64,000 bases of DNA from Lumbricus rubellus (taxonomy: Eukaryota; Annelida; Clitellata; Crassiclitellata; Lumbricidae): positions 30,389,068 through 30,453,067 of the forward strand of contig OX243816.1 in assembly GCA_945859605.1 (NCBI GenBank), in the 5' to 3' direction. A program made the position numbers and the translations under genes. Positions 22,272 through 33,701 of this stretch are shown here, piece by piece (position 1 is the stretch's first letter; each line of letters opens with the position of its first letter). The notes under the pieces were generated by a model, which did not search any database, had not been told where the DNA came from, and saw only the letters and a program-made list of their open reading frames with translations.

Positions 22272-23605
22272 CTACAACATCATGAAACCGTTTCAAACAT
22301 TTTATTATATTTATAAGTTATACCGGTAACAATAGTAGTCGGCGAAACTGCACAATCGAGGACCGCTATTAATAGATTTTTAGGCATCGTGAGGGTCGGT
22401 TAGGATCAGATTATGCGTCGTGAGGGTCGGTTAGGATCAGATTATGCGTCGTGAGGGTCGGTTAGGATCAGATTATGCGTCGTGAGGGCCGGTTAGGATC
22501 AGATTGTACAGTTTCGCCTAATAGTCTAATAATAAATAATTGAGATTATAAAATATTGTATAATATAAGGCACGGCTTTCGAGACTAATTGCACGTGCTT
22601 TCTGCTTTATAGATAAATGGAAATGATGACAAATAATTATAAGGAACAGCTTTCTTACAAGTAGGCTATAGCTTAATTAAGCACAATAACTGGGAGTCAC
22701 CAAAGGCAGACTCACCGACACCCACTCACACACCTCCCACTCACACGCACGCACACACACACATACAAAAATACACATCAAACATACAAACAAATCAACA
22801 AACACGTCGGACCAGCCAACTGATTTCTCTGCAAAGTTGAAAGAGAGATCATTATGTTCAGAGTTTTCGGATGAATCTTGTGCTGACAGACAGACAGTTA
22901 CTGCAGTGTCCGCACTACACAACGGTTATGCTAAGACACAATCTGATCGGCATACGTACATTTGATCGGACATAAGGAACCCCCCCCCCACAACCCCACC
23001 CCATTTTTTTCCAGTCACGACGACGGTAATTGATATGCGAAAAATACCGTCACTCGTTCGATGAGCGATGATAATGTTGGGGTCGAAAATGGCACATTGG
23101 AATTAAAGTCAGTTGTCCTTCTTTGTATTACCCTGTGTTATCTTACGCCACTTTATGTTACCCTTGTTACCTTATATTAGCTTATACTACCTTATATTAC
23201 TTTGCGTTACCTTGTTTTATCTTATGCTACCTTATGCGGGACTTGTCCCTTTTGGTGTGCTTATTTGTTCCCTCACTCCTACTTCACTCATTCACTTTGA
23301 GCATTTGCTTATTGCGAATTATGTCTATACTCTGTAAAGCAGATACATGTACAATTGAATTGTTGGGATCAATAAAACTATGTCTATGTCATGCTGTTAT
23401 CCGTTACCTCATGTTTCCTTACATGTACGCTACCTTAGACCTGCTTTTCTTTTCTCATCTTATACCTTGCCTTACTTACTTCAGCTTCGTTCACGCTGTC
23501 TTTCATTATTTTAATCTACCTTGTCCCTTATACTACTCTACTTCCCTGACATTTCCTTAATTGCGTTCTCTTTCTTAGCCTTACATTATCGTCCACTGCC
23601 CTTAC
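22272..23605 (-). other. Intron 2 of the H1-like receptor
   Basis: Phase-0 intron with GTAAGG at the donor and TTGTAG at the acceptor. It holds a 31-bp tandem repeat within an inverted repeat (22341-22518), a CA-rich stretch (22720-22790), a poly-C run near 22981 and degenerate TTACCTTATG-type repeats (23125-23240 and 23395-23530). No other gene was seen. Confidence 0.85.
22341..22518. repeat. 31-bp tandem repeat inside an inverted repeat
   Basis: About four copies of TCGTGAGGGTCGGTTAGGAT plus CAGATTATGCG lie between GGCGAAACTGCACAATC and its inverse GATTGTACAGTTTCGCC. This is a small foldback-like structure. Confidence 0.75.
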
Positions 23606-23875
23606 CATAGAGATCATCACATATCCTCTTCCTCTCGTCCTCTTCCGTAGATACTTCAGAGGATTCGTGACGGACCAATAGCGATCAACGCTGAGTACAA
23701 AGAGATTAAGGATGGAGGCCGTGCTGGCCGTGTAGTCCACTCCGATCCAGAACTGACAGAGTGCGACTCCGAACACCCAATCATCCGTGAAGATGTAGAT
23801 GGCACTGATTGGCATCACGACAAGTCCTACGATCAGATCGGCGATTGCCAGGCTCACGATGAACATATTGCACAC
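23606..23875 (-). CDS. Histamine H1-like GPCR, exon 2 (TM2-TM3)
   Basis: A 270-bp phase-0 exon encodes residues 94-183. The acceptor TTGTAG precedes GTG at 23875 and the donor GTAAGG follows ATG at 23606. It contains TM2 with D106 (2.50) in SLAIADLIVG, the TM3 disulfide Cys133, the amine-binding D140 (3.32) with Y141, S144 and T145, and the DRY motif at 157-159 (DRYWSVTNPLKYL). The TM2 and TM3 text closely follows vertebrate H1 receptors. The reading joins exon 1 as LQT-VCNMF and exon 3 as ISM-VWIV, both natural for the family. Confidence 0.92.
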
Positions 23876-23981
23876 CTACAACAATAGAATTATTGTTCAA
23901 ATGAGAAGTAAAACTTTCAATAGCTTGCATGTGTTCCTATGCATACCTAAATAAATATACGCATGCATGCATACATACATT

Positions 23982-24198
23982 GGGGCGCGGTGGCGTAGTG
24001 GTGGCGTCGTTGCCTTGGAGCCGGAAGGTTCGAGGTTAGAATCCACCTTGCCGCGTATAGGGACCTTGGGCAAGTCCTTTACTCACAATTGCTCAGTGCT
24101 TCGGCGTGAAACTCCGATGCAGTGTCCGATCTGCATTCGGGAGCGCCTCTGAGTAGAGAGAGCTTCAAGGGGCGCTATAACAAGTGCACATAAAAACA
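23982..24198 (+). mobile_element. tRNA-derived SINE, full-length copy
   Basis: Starts GGGGCGCGGTGGCGTAGTGG. The B-box reads GGTTAGAATCC (one change), and the tail is GGAGCGCCTCTGAGTAG..GGGGCGCTATAACAAG. A purine-rich repeat follows directly. Confidence 0.9.
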
Positions 24199-24561
24199 GA
24201 TGCAGTAGAGGAGGAGGAAGAGGAAAAGAAGCAAGAGGAAAAGGAAGAGGAGGAGGAGGTGGAGAAGAAGAAGGAGAAGGTAAAGGAAGAGAAAAAGGAG
24301 GAGGAGGAGAAAAGTGAGGAGGAAAAGACAAAGAAGAAGTGGAAGAAGAAGAAGAATAAGAGGAGGAGTAGGAGGAGGGGAAGAAGAAAAAGAAGAAGTA
24401 GAAGAAGAAGACAAAGAAGAAGAAGAAGAAGAAGAAGAAGAAGAAAAAGAAGAAGAAGAAGAAGAAGAAGAAGAAGCAGAAGAAGAGGAAGAGGAAGAAG
24501 ATGAAGATGATGAAGAAGAAGAAGAAGAAGAAGAAGAAGAAGAAGAAGAAGAAGAAGACGA
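24199..24561. repeat. (GAA/GGA)n purine tract
   Basis: About 360 bp that is nearly all purine on the plus strand, changing from GGA-rich to GAA-rich and adjoining the SINE tail. Long Lys/Glu, Phe and Leu frames are by-products. Confidence 0.95.
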
Positions 24562-24721
24562 CGGATATGTTGGTATTTATGGTGCACCGATGGACAGAGT
24601 AAAATCCGGTTGACATTTGATGGGACGCCATCTAACTGCGTCGTCGTCCAATGACCGACAGATATCAGAGACGACGCATTTATCTAGCGCTGGTTTTAAA
24701 GTCCGCGTCGTTCTAATCAGA

Positions 24722-24884
<163 letters not shown>

Positions 24885-24892
24885 ATGCATGA

Positions 24893-24949
24893 TGTGTATG
24901 TATGTATGTATGCATGTATGTATGTATGTATGTATGTATGCACGTATGT
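24893..24949. repeat. (ATGT)n microsatellite
   Basis: ATGT/ATGC units ending at the start of the SINE copy at 24950. Confidence 0.9.
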
Positions 24950-25174
24950 TTGTTTGCTTGTTTGTATGTGCACTTGTTATAGCGCCCCTTCAAGCTCTCC
25001 CTACTCAGAGGCGCTTCCGAATGCAGAGCGGACACTGCATCGGAGTTTCACACCGAAGCGCAGAGCAATTGTGAGTGAAGAACTTGCCCAATGTCCTTAC
25101 GCGGCTGGGTGGATTCGAACCTCGAACCTTCCGGCTTCAAGGCAACGACGCCACCACTATACCACCGCGCCCCA
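24950..25174 (-). mobile_element. tRNA-derived SINE, full-length copy
   Basis: Reads in minus orientation with B-box GGTTCGAATCC. It is flanked by ATGT repeats on both sides (to 25315), consistent with insertion into such a repeat. Confidence 0.9.
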
Positions 25175-25179
25175 CAATG

Positions 25180-25315
25180 TATCTATGTATGTATGTATGT
25201 ATGCATGTATGTATGTATGTATGCATGTATGTATGTATCTATGTATGTATGTGTGTATGTATGTATGTATGCATTGCATGTATGACATTGTATGTAGCCT
25301 ATGTATGTATGTATC
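25180..25315. repeat. (ATGT)n microsatellite
   Basis: Imperfect ATGT/ATGC units. Confidence 0.9.
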
Positions 25316-25708
25316 GGATCATGAGCTTAGAAACTCGCGGTCAGAGTGGATGATGTTATTTAGCATTTTACGGTTTGTTACTAATTCATATTGTGTTTTA
25401 GCACATACTGCATGGAACGCCACATCCCCCTTCCATCATGGCTATCCACGTGAAGGTTACATAAAAGATAAGATGTGAATATTCTTTATTTGACCAACAA
25501 GTAATTGTTATCCGGATTTTGCGTAGGCCTACATACCTGGTAATAGGCATATATAATTATGATTCATAGAATTGATCAACACAGTTGATGTACAAAAAAC
25601 CACATTACACCAAATCCATAATCGTGTAAAATGTAATAGTATCATATTAATGATGACATTTTACCTCATCATGCTATCTGCATATACAGTTATATTGTGC
25701 GGTTATGG

Positions 25709-25885
25709 ACCGGTGGTCGAAGGTGTTAGAAGGTGTTAGAAGGTGTTAGAAGGTGGTCGAAGGTGTTAGAAGGTGTTAGAAGGTGATAGAAGGTGTTAAA
25801 AGGTGATAGAAGGTGTTAGAAGGTGTTAGAAGGTGATAGAAGGTGTTAGAAGGTGTTAGAAGGTGTTAGAAGGTGTTAGAAGGTG
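25709..25885. repeat. 10-bp tandem repeat (AAGGTGTTAG)
   Basis: About 17 copies, with GGTCG and GATAG variants. Confidence 0.95.
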
Positions 25886-26865
25886 GCTGTGACCTGTGGG
25901 AGTATATATAGGTCTGTCTTGCGGTGTGTGGCCGCCATCAACGAGGACATTATACTCGATCAAATGTTCGACCTGCGTCGTTCTATGGTTTCGTGTAACG
26001 ATTGCTTTTATTTATACATTGTGCAAAGTTATAACCCTGTGACACATTATGTCTGTGCAGTTATTTGTTTTTGTGATTCATCCCTCATTCGCTGCAATTT
26101 GGTCTGTATCTCTACGCGTTTTCACAACAAAATATAGTTGACAGCTGTAACTTTCCTTTAGAAACCAATGGGCATTCTGTTCATATTAGAAAAAAGCACA
26201 GATCGTCAGACAGAGCCCGTACACCAATTTTTTACACTAAATTAATCTAATTCTTTATATGGGGCTGAATAAAATTATTAAATTATTTAACTACTTCGTC
26301 GCTCTGAAATGTCATCATCAATCTAGTGCTGAGAAACCACTCTAACCTCGAAGACTCTGTATACATTGTGTATTCCGCAAGGCTGGCCTGGTCTTCGCAA
26401 TCAGGCAAGACATTAATCAATCTTGCAGTTTCTCGACAAGCCATTAACTCACTGGTTCGATCTATCAATCAGTGTGATATAGGACGATAGAAAGAAATCG
26501 CTTAGTTGCACGGGAGTCATTTATACAAGAGCTGTATAATACTGTGGCACTAACGAATAGCAGCACTGTATGTGTTGGATGATTTGAACTGTGAAAGCAA
26601 TCAATGCCTGACTGTATGTGAATTGCTCCACATGACACCGATGATAGTGCACTTGAAAACAACTCGGGAATGTGCATTGAAACCGAAACCGCAAACTTCA
26701 GAGATTGAGTTCAGCTGCACGTAAGCTTACGCCACAATGCAAATCTCTTGTATGGGATATCGATTTTCGCATCGTCAGATTTCAAAATCATTACTAGATT
26801 CGTCTCTTTTTTTATTAGGCCTATTCTAAAAAAATCTAGTCCCAGAAAAAGAGCTGTTTTAGCCT

Positions 26866-27025
26866 ATAGGAATTTTTAGAACTGCACAACTTCTTTCCTT
26901 TCCCATCATCCATGTCAAATAACTTCCAATCGGAGGACAATGATCTTTTTTTGCTAATTTTAACTGTGCAGAAGTGCTTCTACAACTGCACGTTTTTGTG
27001 TATAACTACACGTTAAAAAGCCCTG
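26866..27025. mobile_element. CAGGGCTTTT-family short element, copy 2
   Basis: Carries TTTTTAGAACTGCAC, CCAATCGGAGGA and GAAGTGCTTCTACAACTGCA, and ends TTAAAAAGCCCTG. The other end is decayed. It is inverted relative to copy 1. Confidence 0.6.
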
Positions 27026-27378
27026 CCCAGGAAAATGTGCAATATGGCCTACTTCAAGCATAAGAAACCGTCGTAATCTAATTTTAAAAAGTTTGGTAGC
27101 CTGCTGCAGTGCTGCTAGGTCCAGCGGATAGTGATAGTATTATTATTTAAGTGGTGGTGGCCATAAACAATAATTATATCATTGTCTGTTTGAGTTGCGT
27201 CTGTGTCAGCTTAATTACATAAAATAAACGAATTGATTGATGGATTTGAAATTAACTAATTAATTAATTAATTACGAAATTGATTAATTAATTAATTGAT
27301 TAATTTTAAAATAAATAAATAAATTAATTAATGAAAGAGTGTCACTGACTGTGGCGCCATGACCCAGAAACACTCTAT
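27026..27378. other. Intronic, AT-rich; TTAA-type repeats
   Basis: No gene is seen. AATTAATTAATT repeats occur at about 27255-27335. Confidence 0.6.
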
Positions 27379-27443
27379 CATTCATTCATTCATTTCAAAA
27401 ATTTATATAGCGCCCTTTCAAGAAGTCTACTCAGAGGCGCTCC
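27379..27443 (-). mobile_element. LINE 3' end fragment
   Basis: Read in minus: GGAGCGCCTCTGAGTAG, then GGGCGCTATATAAATTTT and a (GAAT)n end. This is the same tail as the LINE at 30475-31720. Confidence 0.75.
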
Positions 27444-27564
27444 AACGCTACTATCCCATTATAGGCCCCTATTAACAGAATAATAATTGTCATTACTAGC
27501 AGCTGTCATCGTGTGTAGGCTAATTAACGACTTGATCATGCAGTAAACATCACCCTTCTTAATT

Positions 27565-27640
27565 CAGCGCCTCTGAACGGTTCACCCTACTAGAGGCGCT
27601 TTATAAATGTTTAAATAGCCTACAATACAATACAATACAG
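27565..27640 (+). mobile_element. LINE 3' end fragment with (AATAC)n tail
   Basis: CAGCGCCTCTGAACGG..AGAGGCGCTTTATAAATG is followed by AATACAATACAATAC. Confidence 0.6.
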
Positions 27641-27822
27641 GAAAAGATGTGAATTAGTTTGCATTCGCTTTCTCTTTCGATCCCACTTCGCTTTCAAGTC
27701 AAACACAGACAACTGTTTATGCTGATTAAGACCAGTTTTATCTGTCTTACAAACGCGAGTGTTCAGCAGTTTATTTTTAATTTCACGAATTTGTTTCCGA
27801 AATTGAATCACGTGCTTGTTCC

Positions 27823-28522
27823 GGTAACCGGACATTGTCCCCCCTGGACACTATCCCCCCCGGACACTATCCCCCCCGGACATTGTCCCCCCCGGACATT
27901 ATCCCCCCCGGGGTAGGACATTATCCCCCCCATAGGCGTAAAGTTCTCCTATAATAAATGCACCAAAACATCGTCTAACATCTCGCGTAAATGTAATAAT
28001 AACTCTACGAAGGATGTATATACGATTGACATTCGTTAGACGTAGCCTAACTGACGTTAACAAACATTTCTTGTAGACACTAAACAAATAGGTCCTACAT
28101 ACGATTCTCATTCGTTTAGTTCAAATCTAGTTCTATCCTTACTGGCACTAATTGGCATTGACATCTACTCTATTGTAAAACGACGAAGGTTAGACGTAGC
28201 CTAACTGACGTTAACAAACATTTCTTGTAGACACTAAACAAATAGGTCCTACATACGATTCTCATTCGTTTAGTTCAAATCGACTCACTTTCGTTCATTT
28301 CTCTACTGTTTTGAATTTAATTTCGAAAGGAGAGGTCAGAGGTAGTTAGGCCTACAAGTTAAATGGCATGAAGAACTTTCGAAGTCTCATGAAGGGGGGA
28401 TTTTGTCCGGGGGGGATAATGTCCTAGGAAAAATCGGGGGGGAAAGTGTCCGGGGGGGACAATGTCCGGGGGGGATAGTGTCCGGGGGGGATAGTGTCCA
28501 GGGGGGACAATGTCCTACAACC
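27823..28522. mobile_element. Foldback-type element with perfect 9-bp target duplication
   Basis: Both outer ends are arrays of a 15-bp unit (GGACATTGTCCCCCC and variants), inverted to each other and identical for about 70 bp from the outside. GCTTGTTCC flanks both sides (27814-27822 and 28523-28531), a perfect 9-bp target duplication. The ends would then read GGTAACCGGACATTG and GGTTGTAGGACATTG. The interior has an 87-bp direct duplication (28043-28128 and 28193-28279) and no protein. It is a non-autonomous foldback element; FB or Mutator-like kin are possible. Confidence 0.8.
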
Positions 28523-28559
28523 GCTTGTTCCTCATATAACCTGAATTTATTGTTATTTC

Positions 28560-28705
28560 ACTGACACATGCACGAATACAGGCACACAACCACACCAACA
28601 CTGTCCACACACACAAACACACACATGCACACACACGCATGCACACACACATGCACTCACAAGCATGCACATGCACGCACACACCTGCACACGCAAGCAA
28701 GTAAC
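28560..28705. repeat. CA-rich microsatellite
   Basis: Imperfect ACAC/GCAC units. Confidence 0.85.
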
Positions 28706-30378
28706 CGTGCATAAACACACATTATTGTCGCGTTTTTCTTAAAGTATATATGTAAAGCATTAGATTGTGAATCGTTGAAACTGCTGCAATAATCCTCACC
28801 AAGCAACGGTTTTCATGAGCAGTCCAGACCATCATCGTAAATACCACAACGATAATAATAATATAATCGGCGAGAAGACCTACCACCAGATCATCTTAAT
28901 GTTCGCAGGCCTTGAATACGTTCACTTTTATAGCGCTGGTTTCTCGGTCAACCGTAGCATTACGATCTTAAGCGGACCAAGCTAAGCGTAGACTATAGAG
29001 TCTATACGCGAAGCTTCCGATTATTGCGTCTTTTTTTATCCCGGGTGGTGGACTTCTGAATGTCCCTGCCATGCGCACTTCTTTTGTAGCTTATTTTAAA
29101 CCAGAGGCGCACCGCAGATGGCAGGGAAGCAAATAAAGGGTTGAGGAAATTTTCAAAAGATGTAAATTTTGAATTTCTGAAATTGTTTTATTTTCCGAAA
29201 CTAAAAATTGGTGTATAGCCTAAGCCTATGCCTGTATTTAACTACTCATTCCCATTCGATGGCTCTTTTTAATTCGCACTAATATAACTCATTATCTGCA
29301 AAAACGACATCATACGCTTCTCGCCCAGATATTTGGCGGCGATTACTTCGAAATGATAAACGATAGCGATGATAAATTTATCCCCATTGTCGTCGTCGTC
29401 GTCGTCTTCGTCGGTCCCTTCCCATGCAGCAATTCCACTGCTCTCAAGTCTAATCATGTCTTCGTCCTCCGCACTGCAGCTACAGTCCATCCCTACAGCG
29501 CCATCTTCATTCCTTTCTCTTTCCATCGGACCATCTGCATGCCTTTACTTACTACATCGTCTTGAATTCAATTAACTGACATTTTCCGCTTCGGTTAAAC
29601 CCTCAAACGACGGAGCGACTTTGTCTACTGCAGAGTTGATTGGACAAGATCTGAACCGTTTCTCGTCTACATTTCGAAATCTAATGACCCGACAGTGCGT
29701 GTAAATTTCTTATACATCATAGTATAAGCTTAGGTCTATATAAGTTCATTTCCTGCTTCGATGATGATTCATTTCTCATCTTGCTGTCGCATTGCACGAG
29801 GTACAGATCTCTGATCTTTATCGATGTGGAAAAACTGGGTTGTATACCATCGGTGTAGATATAATCTTGACTTGGTTTACTTTGCCGTCTAATTGCTTCT
29901 CCATGTCGTGTTCAATTTACCAAATGCCTGAGATGTGCGTACAAATAATTATGCCTTGGTCTTGTCCTATATGTACTGTATATACAAATTATACATGTAG
30001 GTCTACATGCAGTTCGCTGTTGCCAGTTACGAGTACTGGACTTTCAATATAAACAAACCAGTTGCCATGTTCAATAACTTTCCTATAGGGACATATAGGC
30101 TAGGCTATTCCTATCTAATTATTTTTATAGCGCTGTTAAAACCATACATGCATATAGGCTAATATTTCCAATCGACTGATTTCTATAGCGCCGTACAGTA
30201 GCAATTTGCATTTAGACATCCTGATTTGTTCGAAATGTCAGATTGGTTTTTTAATAGTTGTTTTTGCATGAATGGCATTTTTATGCTGATCGAATAGCAA
30301 AAATTAGCACAAAACAAAGACTTAGGCCTATAGAAATAATACAGGTACGCACCACGCACAAAAAGTAGGAGAGACAGC

Positions 30379-30412
<34 letters not shown>

Positions 30413-30474
30413 GAGACAGGCATCTGGCAAACAAGCAGGCAGACAGACAGACAGATAGATAGGTAGATACGTGT

Positions 30475-31720
30475 TCATTCATTCATTCATTCAGAGCATT
30501 TATATAGCACCCCTTCAACAAACTACTCAGAGGCGCATCCAGCTCAACCACGAACAAAGAAAAAAGACTTGAGACTGCAGTGATTTCCAACCTTTTTTGG
30601 CTTGCGGCACACTAAGACGGAATAAAAAATTTCGCGGCACACTTAATTATAATTATCATTTTTAAAAATCTATTTGTCACTATTATTTAATAATATTCTA
30701 ATGTTAATGTTCCTCTTATCTAGAAGAATAGCCTACTCTAGTGAGTCTAGTCAGTCAGCAGATCAAATTGAAATGAGGCTCCAGAGACGACAATCATACT
30801 CGCAAAAAACCAAGCTTTTTTGGTTCAAGGAAAAAATTTGAGTCTTCGCCCCAAACAAAGCCCAAGTTTTTAGCCCCCCAACAAGAAAACCCGGAAAAAA
30901 CGGGACATGCATCTAATATAAGCTTCCGCAACTCCGCCCATGTTACATTTTACCCAGCCAAAATTGTTGATTGCAAGAGAAGGGAAGTACCGTAATGCTG
31001 TAGTGCTGGTTGTAGGTCTATCAATGTGTTTAGTATTCTATGGGTGCAACTTAAAAAAAAGTGAGATTCAATGACTGGGAAAACAATCAAGATTTACCTT
31101 GGTGGGGATCTTGACCTGCTACAGTGTGAGAGATTAAGACCAACTGACTTAAGCTTTGATGTTGCAGTATGCTAATGATGTCTTTGGTTGTTTTGCTTTG
31201 AATCATCATTAATTAATAATAACATTTTGAAATTTTCCCGCGGCACACCTGCAAAGTTCTCGCGGCACACTAGTGCCGCGGCACACCGGTTGGGAATCAC
31301 TGCTTGAGAGACTTGTGGAACCCATCCGGTTGGACCACAAGTATAGAGAGCGAAGTGTAACCGGGAGGCCATTCCAGACAGTGGTCCCACGACCGAGAAA
31401 GCACGGCGCTGTTTAATAGCCAAGCGAGCGCGCGGAACCAGAAGCTCACCCCTAGCCGAAGAGGGAAGTGCACGACGCGCTGCAACGTCAGAGACTGGAC
31501 AGCAAAGATCACGCAAGTATGACGGAGCACAGCCAAGGACACAGCGAGAGACCACAGCAGCAATGCGGTATGAGATCCGCTGGGACACAAGCAGCCAGTG
31601 CATGTAGATAGATAGATTAGAATTAGATGGATTAGGAAAGAGGGGTTTGTTGAGAAAGACTCTGAGAAGCCGTAATAGGTTTTGACGAAATCTTGGATAG
31701 GCCACACACACGAAACCATG
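30475..31720 (-). mobile_element. LINE (L2/CR1-like) 3' part, split by a hAT-like element
   Basis: Minus-strand frame (31630-31310) carries the C-terminal region typical of L2/CR1 reverse transcriptases: HWLLVSQRISYRIA, GCAPSYLRDLC, LVPRARL and AFSVVGP. The 3' UTR continues at 30577-30475 with GCGCCTCTGAGTAG..GGGGTGCTATATAAATG and a (GAAT)n end. Between the two parts sits the element 30578-31302. The RT core is missing. Confidence 0.75.
30578..31302. mobile_element. hAT-like non-autonomous element
   Basis: Inverted ends CAGTGATTTCCAACC and GGTTGGGAATCACTG are followed inward by GCGGCACAC repeats on both sides, a layout known from hAT families. CTTGAGA occurs beside both ends (with a 2-base offset at the left), an imperfect target duplication. 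No transposase was found. It is nested in the LINE. Confidence 0.8.
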
Positions 31721-32034
31721 CTTACACTTACATATTATATGCAAACACATTCAAGTATAATTACGTAGGCCTATTTATGTCCATGCAATAATCGAGCATA
31801 CTTAATATGCACACATTATCATGCACATACACTTAATTACGCATTACGTATTCACATACACAACAATTGCACTTAGTACTTACTATGAGAAACGACCATT
31901 TGATACATGTGTGAATACATAATATTCATGCACATAATTATAGAGAAATACACAAGCACGCGTCGCAGGCAGACGGACATGTATACAGTCAAACAGATAC
32001 CAGATGAAAGAACAACAGTCAAAACAAAACGGCC

Positions 32035-32109
32035 GCAAAAACGGAATACAAGGACCAAACTATAGCTGATGCTAGTTTGGTCCTTGTATTCCGCTGTTGC
32101 AGTTTTTGC
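32035..32109. ncRNA. Candidate hairpin RNA (miRNA-like), unproven
   Basis: A perfect 21-bp stem (32042-32062 with 32073-32093) closes a 10-base loop. Beyond an 8-base bulge the stem resumes with GCAAAAA against TTTTTGC. The size and loop fit a microRNA precursor on either strand. The 3' arm on the plus strand contains TTTGGTCC, which matches the miR-133 seed, but the rest does not match that family. A palindromic transposon relic is equally possible. Confidence 0.3.
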
Positions 32110-32489
32110 TGACGTCATTATTATCTCATCATGATGATAATGGTGATGTTGATTATCACCATCATGATCACCATCATGATCTTCATCACATTTGTCTTCG
32201 GATATAGAACGGCAAACGCAGACAGCATATACATGTATACTTCGCAGAAAAACTTACAGACTGAGAAATTGAGAGCATGACGTCTATAGAAAGTCAAACA
32301 GAATGATGTCTAGGCAGATAATTACATGGACAAATATAGACTGACAGGCAGACAGATAAACGGTCGGATAGAGATAGATACAGAAGCATAAAAATTTGGA
32401 AAATGAGACATTATAGGTCTACACAAAGAAAGGTAAATAGGGCCTATAGGCTATGATTATTAGTAGGCCTAGCTGCAGTAAAGTTCGTT

Positions 32490-32562
32490 AACGTCGCCCT
32501 CCTCCTTTATCCATGCTTGGGACTGGCACTGTCAGTGTGCGAACAGTGGCGGAGTTGTAAAC
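32490..32562 (-). repeat. Dispersed repeat fragment
   Basis: The reverse complement contains ACTCCGCCACTGTTCGCAC and CCAGTCCCAAGCATGGATAA, shared with 9440-9515 and 18570-18625. It directly precedes a SINE. Confidence 0.55.
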
Positions 32563-32570
32563 AGACTTGT

Positions 32571-32787
32571 GGGGCGCGGTGGTGTAGTGGGTATGTTCGT
32601 TGCCTTGCAGCCGGAGGGTTGCAGGTTCAAATCCACCTCATGCTATTGCGTAGGTATCTTGAGCATGTCCCATTACTTGCAATTGCTCAAGCACTTCGGC
32701 GTGAGACTCCGATTCAGTGTCCTCGCTGTATAGTCGGGAGTCCTTCTTGTTAGAATCCTGAAGGGTCGCTATAACAAATGCACATAG
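32571..32787 (+). mobile_element. tRNA-derived SINE, diverged copy
   Basis: Starts GGGGCGCGGTGGTGTAGTGG; the B-box is GGTTCAAATCC. The body and tail are more diverged than in other copies. Confidence 0.85.
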
Positions 32788-32824
32788 ACTATATACAATT
32801 ATACATACATACATGATGCGATGA

Positions 32825-32917
32825 TGCGTCGCTGCCTTGGAGTCGGAAGGTTCAAGGTTCGAATCCACCTCGCCGCGTATAGGAACCTTGGGCAAGTCCT
32901 TCACTCACAATTGCTCA
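32825..32917 (+). mobile_element. SINE fragment, truncated at both ends
   Basis: Covers the B-box GGTTCGAATCC to CACTCACAATTGCTCA. It lies 38 bp after the previous SINE copy in the same orientation. Confidence 0.8.
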
Positions 32918-33701
32918 TTTTAGGTCCTATATACATATATATGGTCTCCAACACATCGACGTATTAATACGATATTTATAAGTTGAGCATGCACTGTACG
33001 TTTTTTGTAATCCTATGAAACAGCTGAGAGTGAAATAATTACATCTATGAATGTTTTATAATGTTTTATACGTCGATGTCCACTCATCTGCTATAATTTC
33101 TTCTTTCCAGGGGTCTCACGCCTGCGGTGTATTACATATATACATGCTTTGAACCTGGAAATGGACATAGCGCAGGTGTCAATTGATGACGATTTATAAC
33201 TTACTTACATATGCAGACCCGGAAGCACTGAGACAGTAGGGAGCCCCGTGCCCCTACAGGGTGCTTGCAAACTGCAGCTGCTGCAGCATAAACCCCCGTT
33301 TTTAAGATGCTGAGATGAGATGCTGAAAGGTCTGATGTCGAATAAGAACCAAAATCCTTGGAGAATAATTCTTCGTTCAAAGATTTTTTAGCATCAATAA
33401 AAACCCGAATAAAAGTTCGATTTGTCTGCTCGTTCCAATGTACACGCCCATACATCATTTCTGACGTTTTGACAAAAGAGGCATCTTTATACAAATTACA
33501 CGTATTATATCCGATCATAGGCTATATAATTTTCATTTATACATATATATATATATATATATAAGATCCTATGTATATAATTAGACTATAGGCCTATACA
33601 GTATATATATATAATTATGGTTGTGTACGATGAGACATATTCCAATATCCATATGAATGCATGTATATTGTATAAGACATGTATTATATACCTACCTAGT
33701 A

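Noticed and set aside
25709..25885. CRISPR-like array
   Set aside because: A direct 10-bp tandem repeat without spacers, in a eukaryotic intron.
31172..31750. 192-codon minus-strand frame as a host gene
   Set aside because: Its central part is a LINE reverse transcriptase C-terminus and its end runs into a hAT-like element.
32073..32094. A true miR-133 gene
   Set aside because: Only the seed TTGGTCC and a 3' GCTGT agree. The middle of the mature sequence differs, and miR-133 is highly conserved.
33201..33518. 105-codon minus frame as a gene
   Set aside because: No recognised domain, no splice context and no codon evidence. It may be part of an unknown mobile element.
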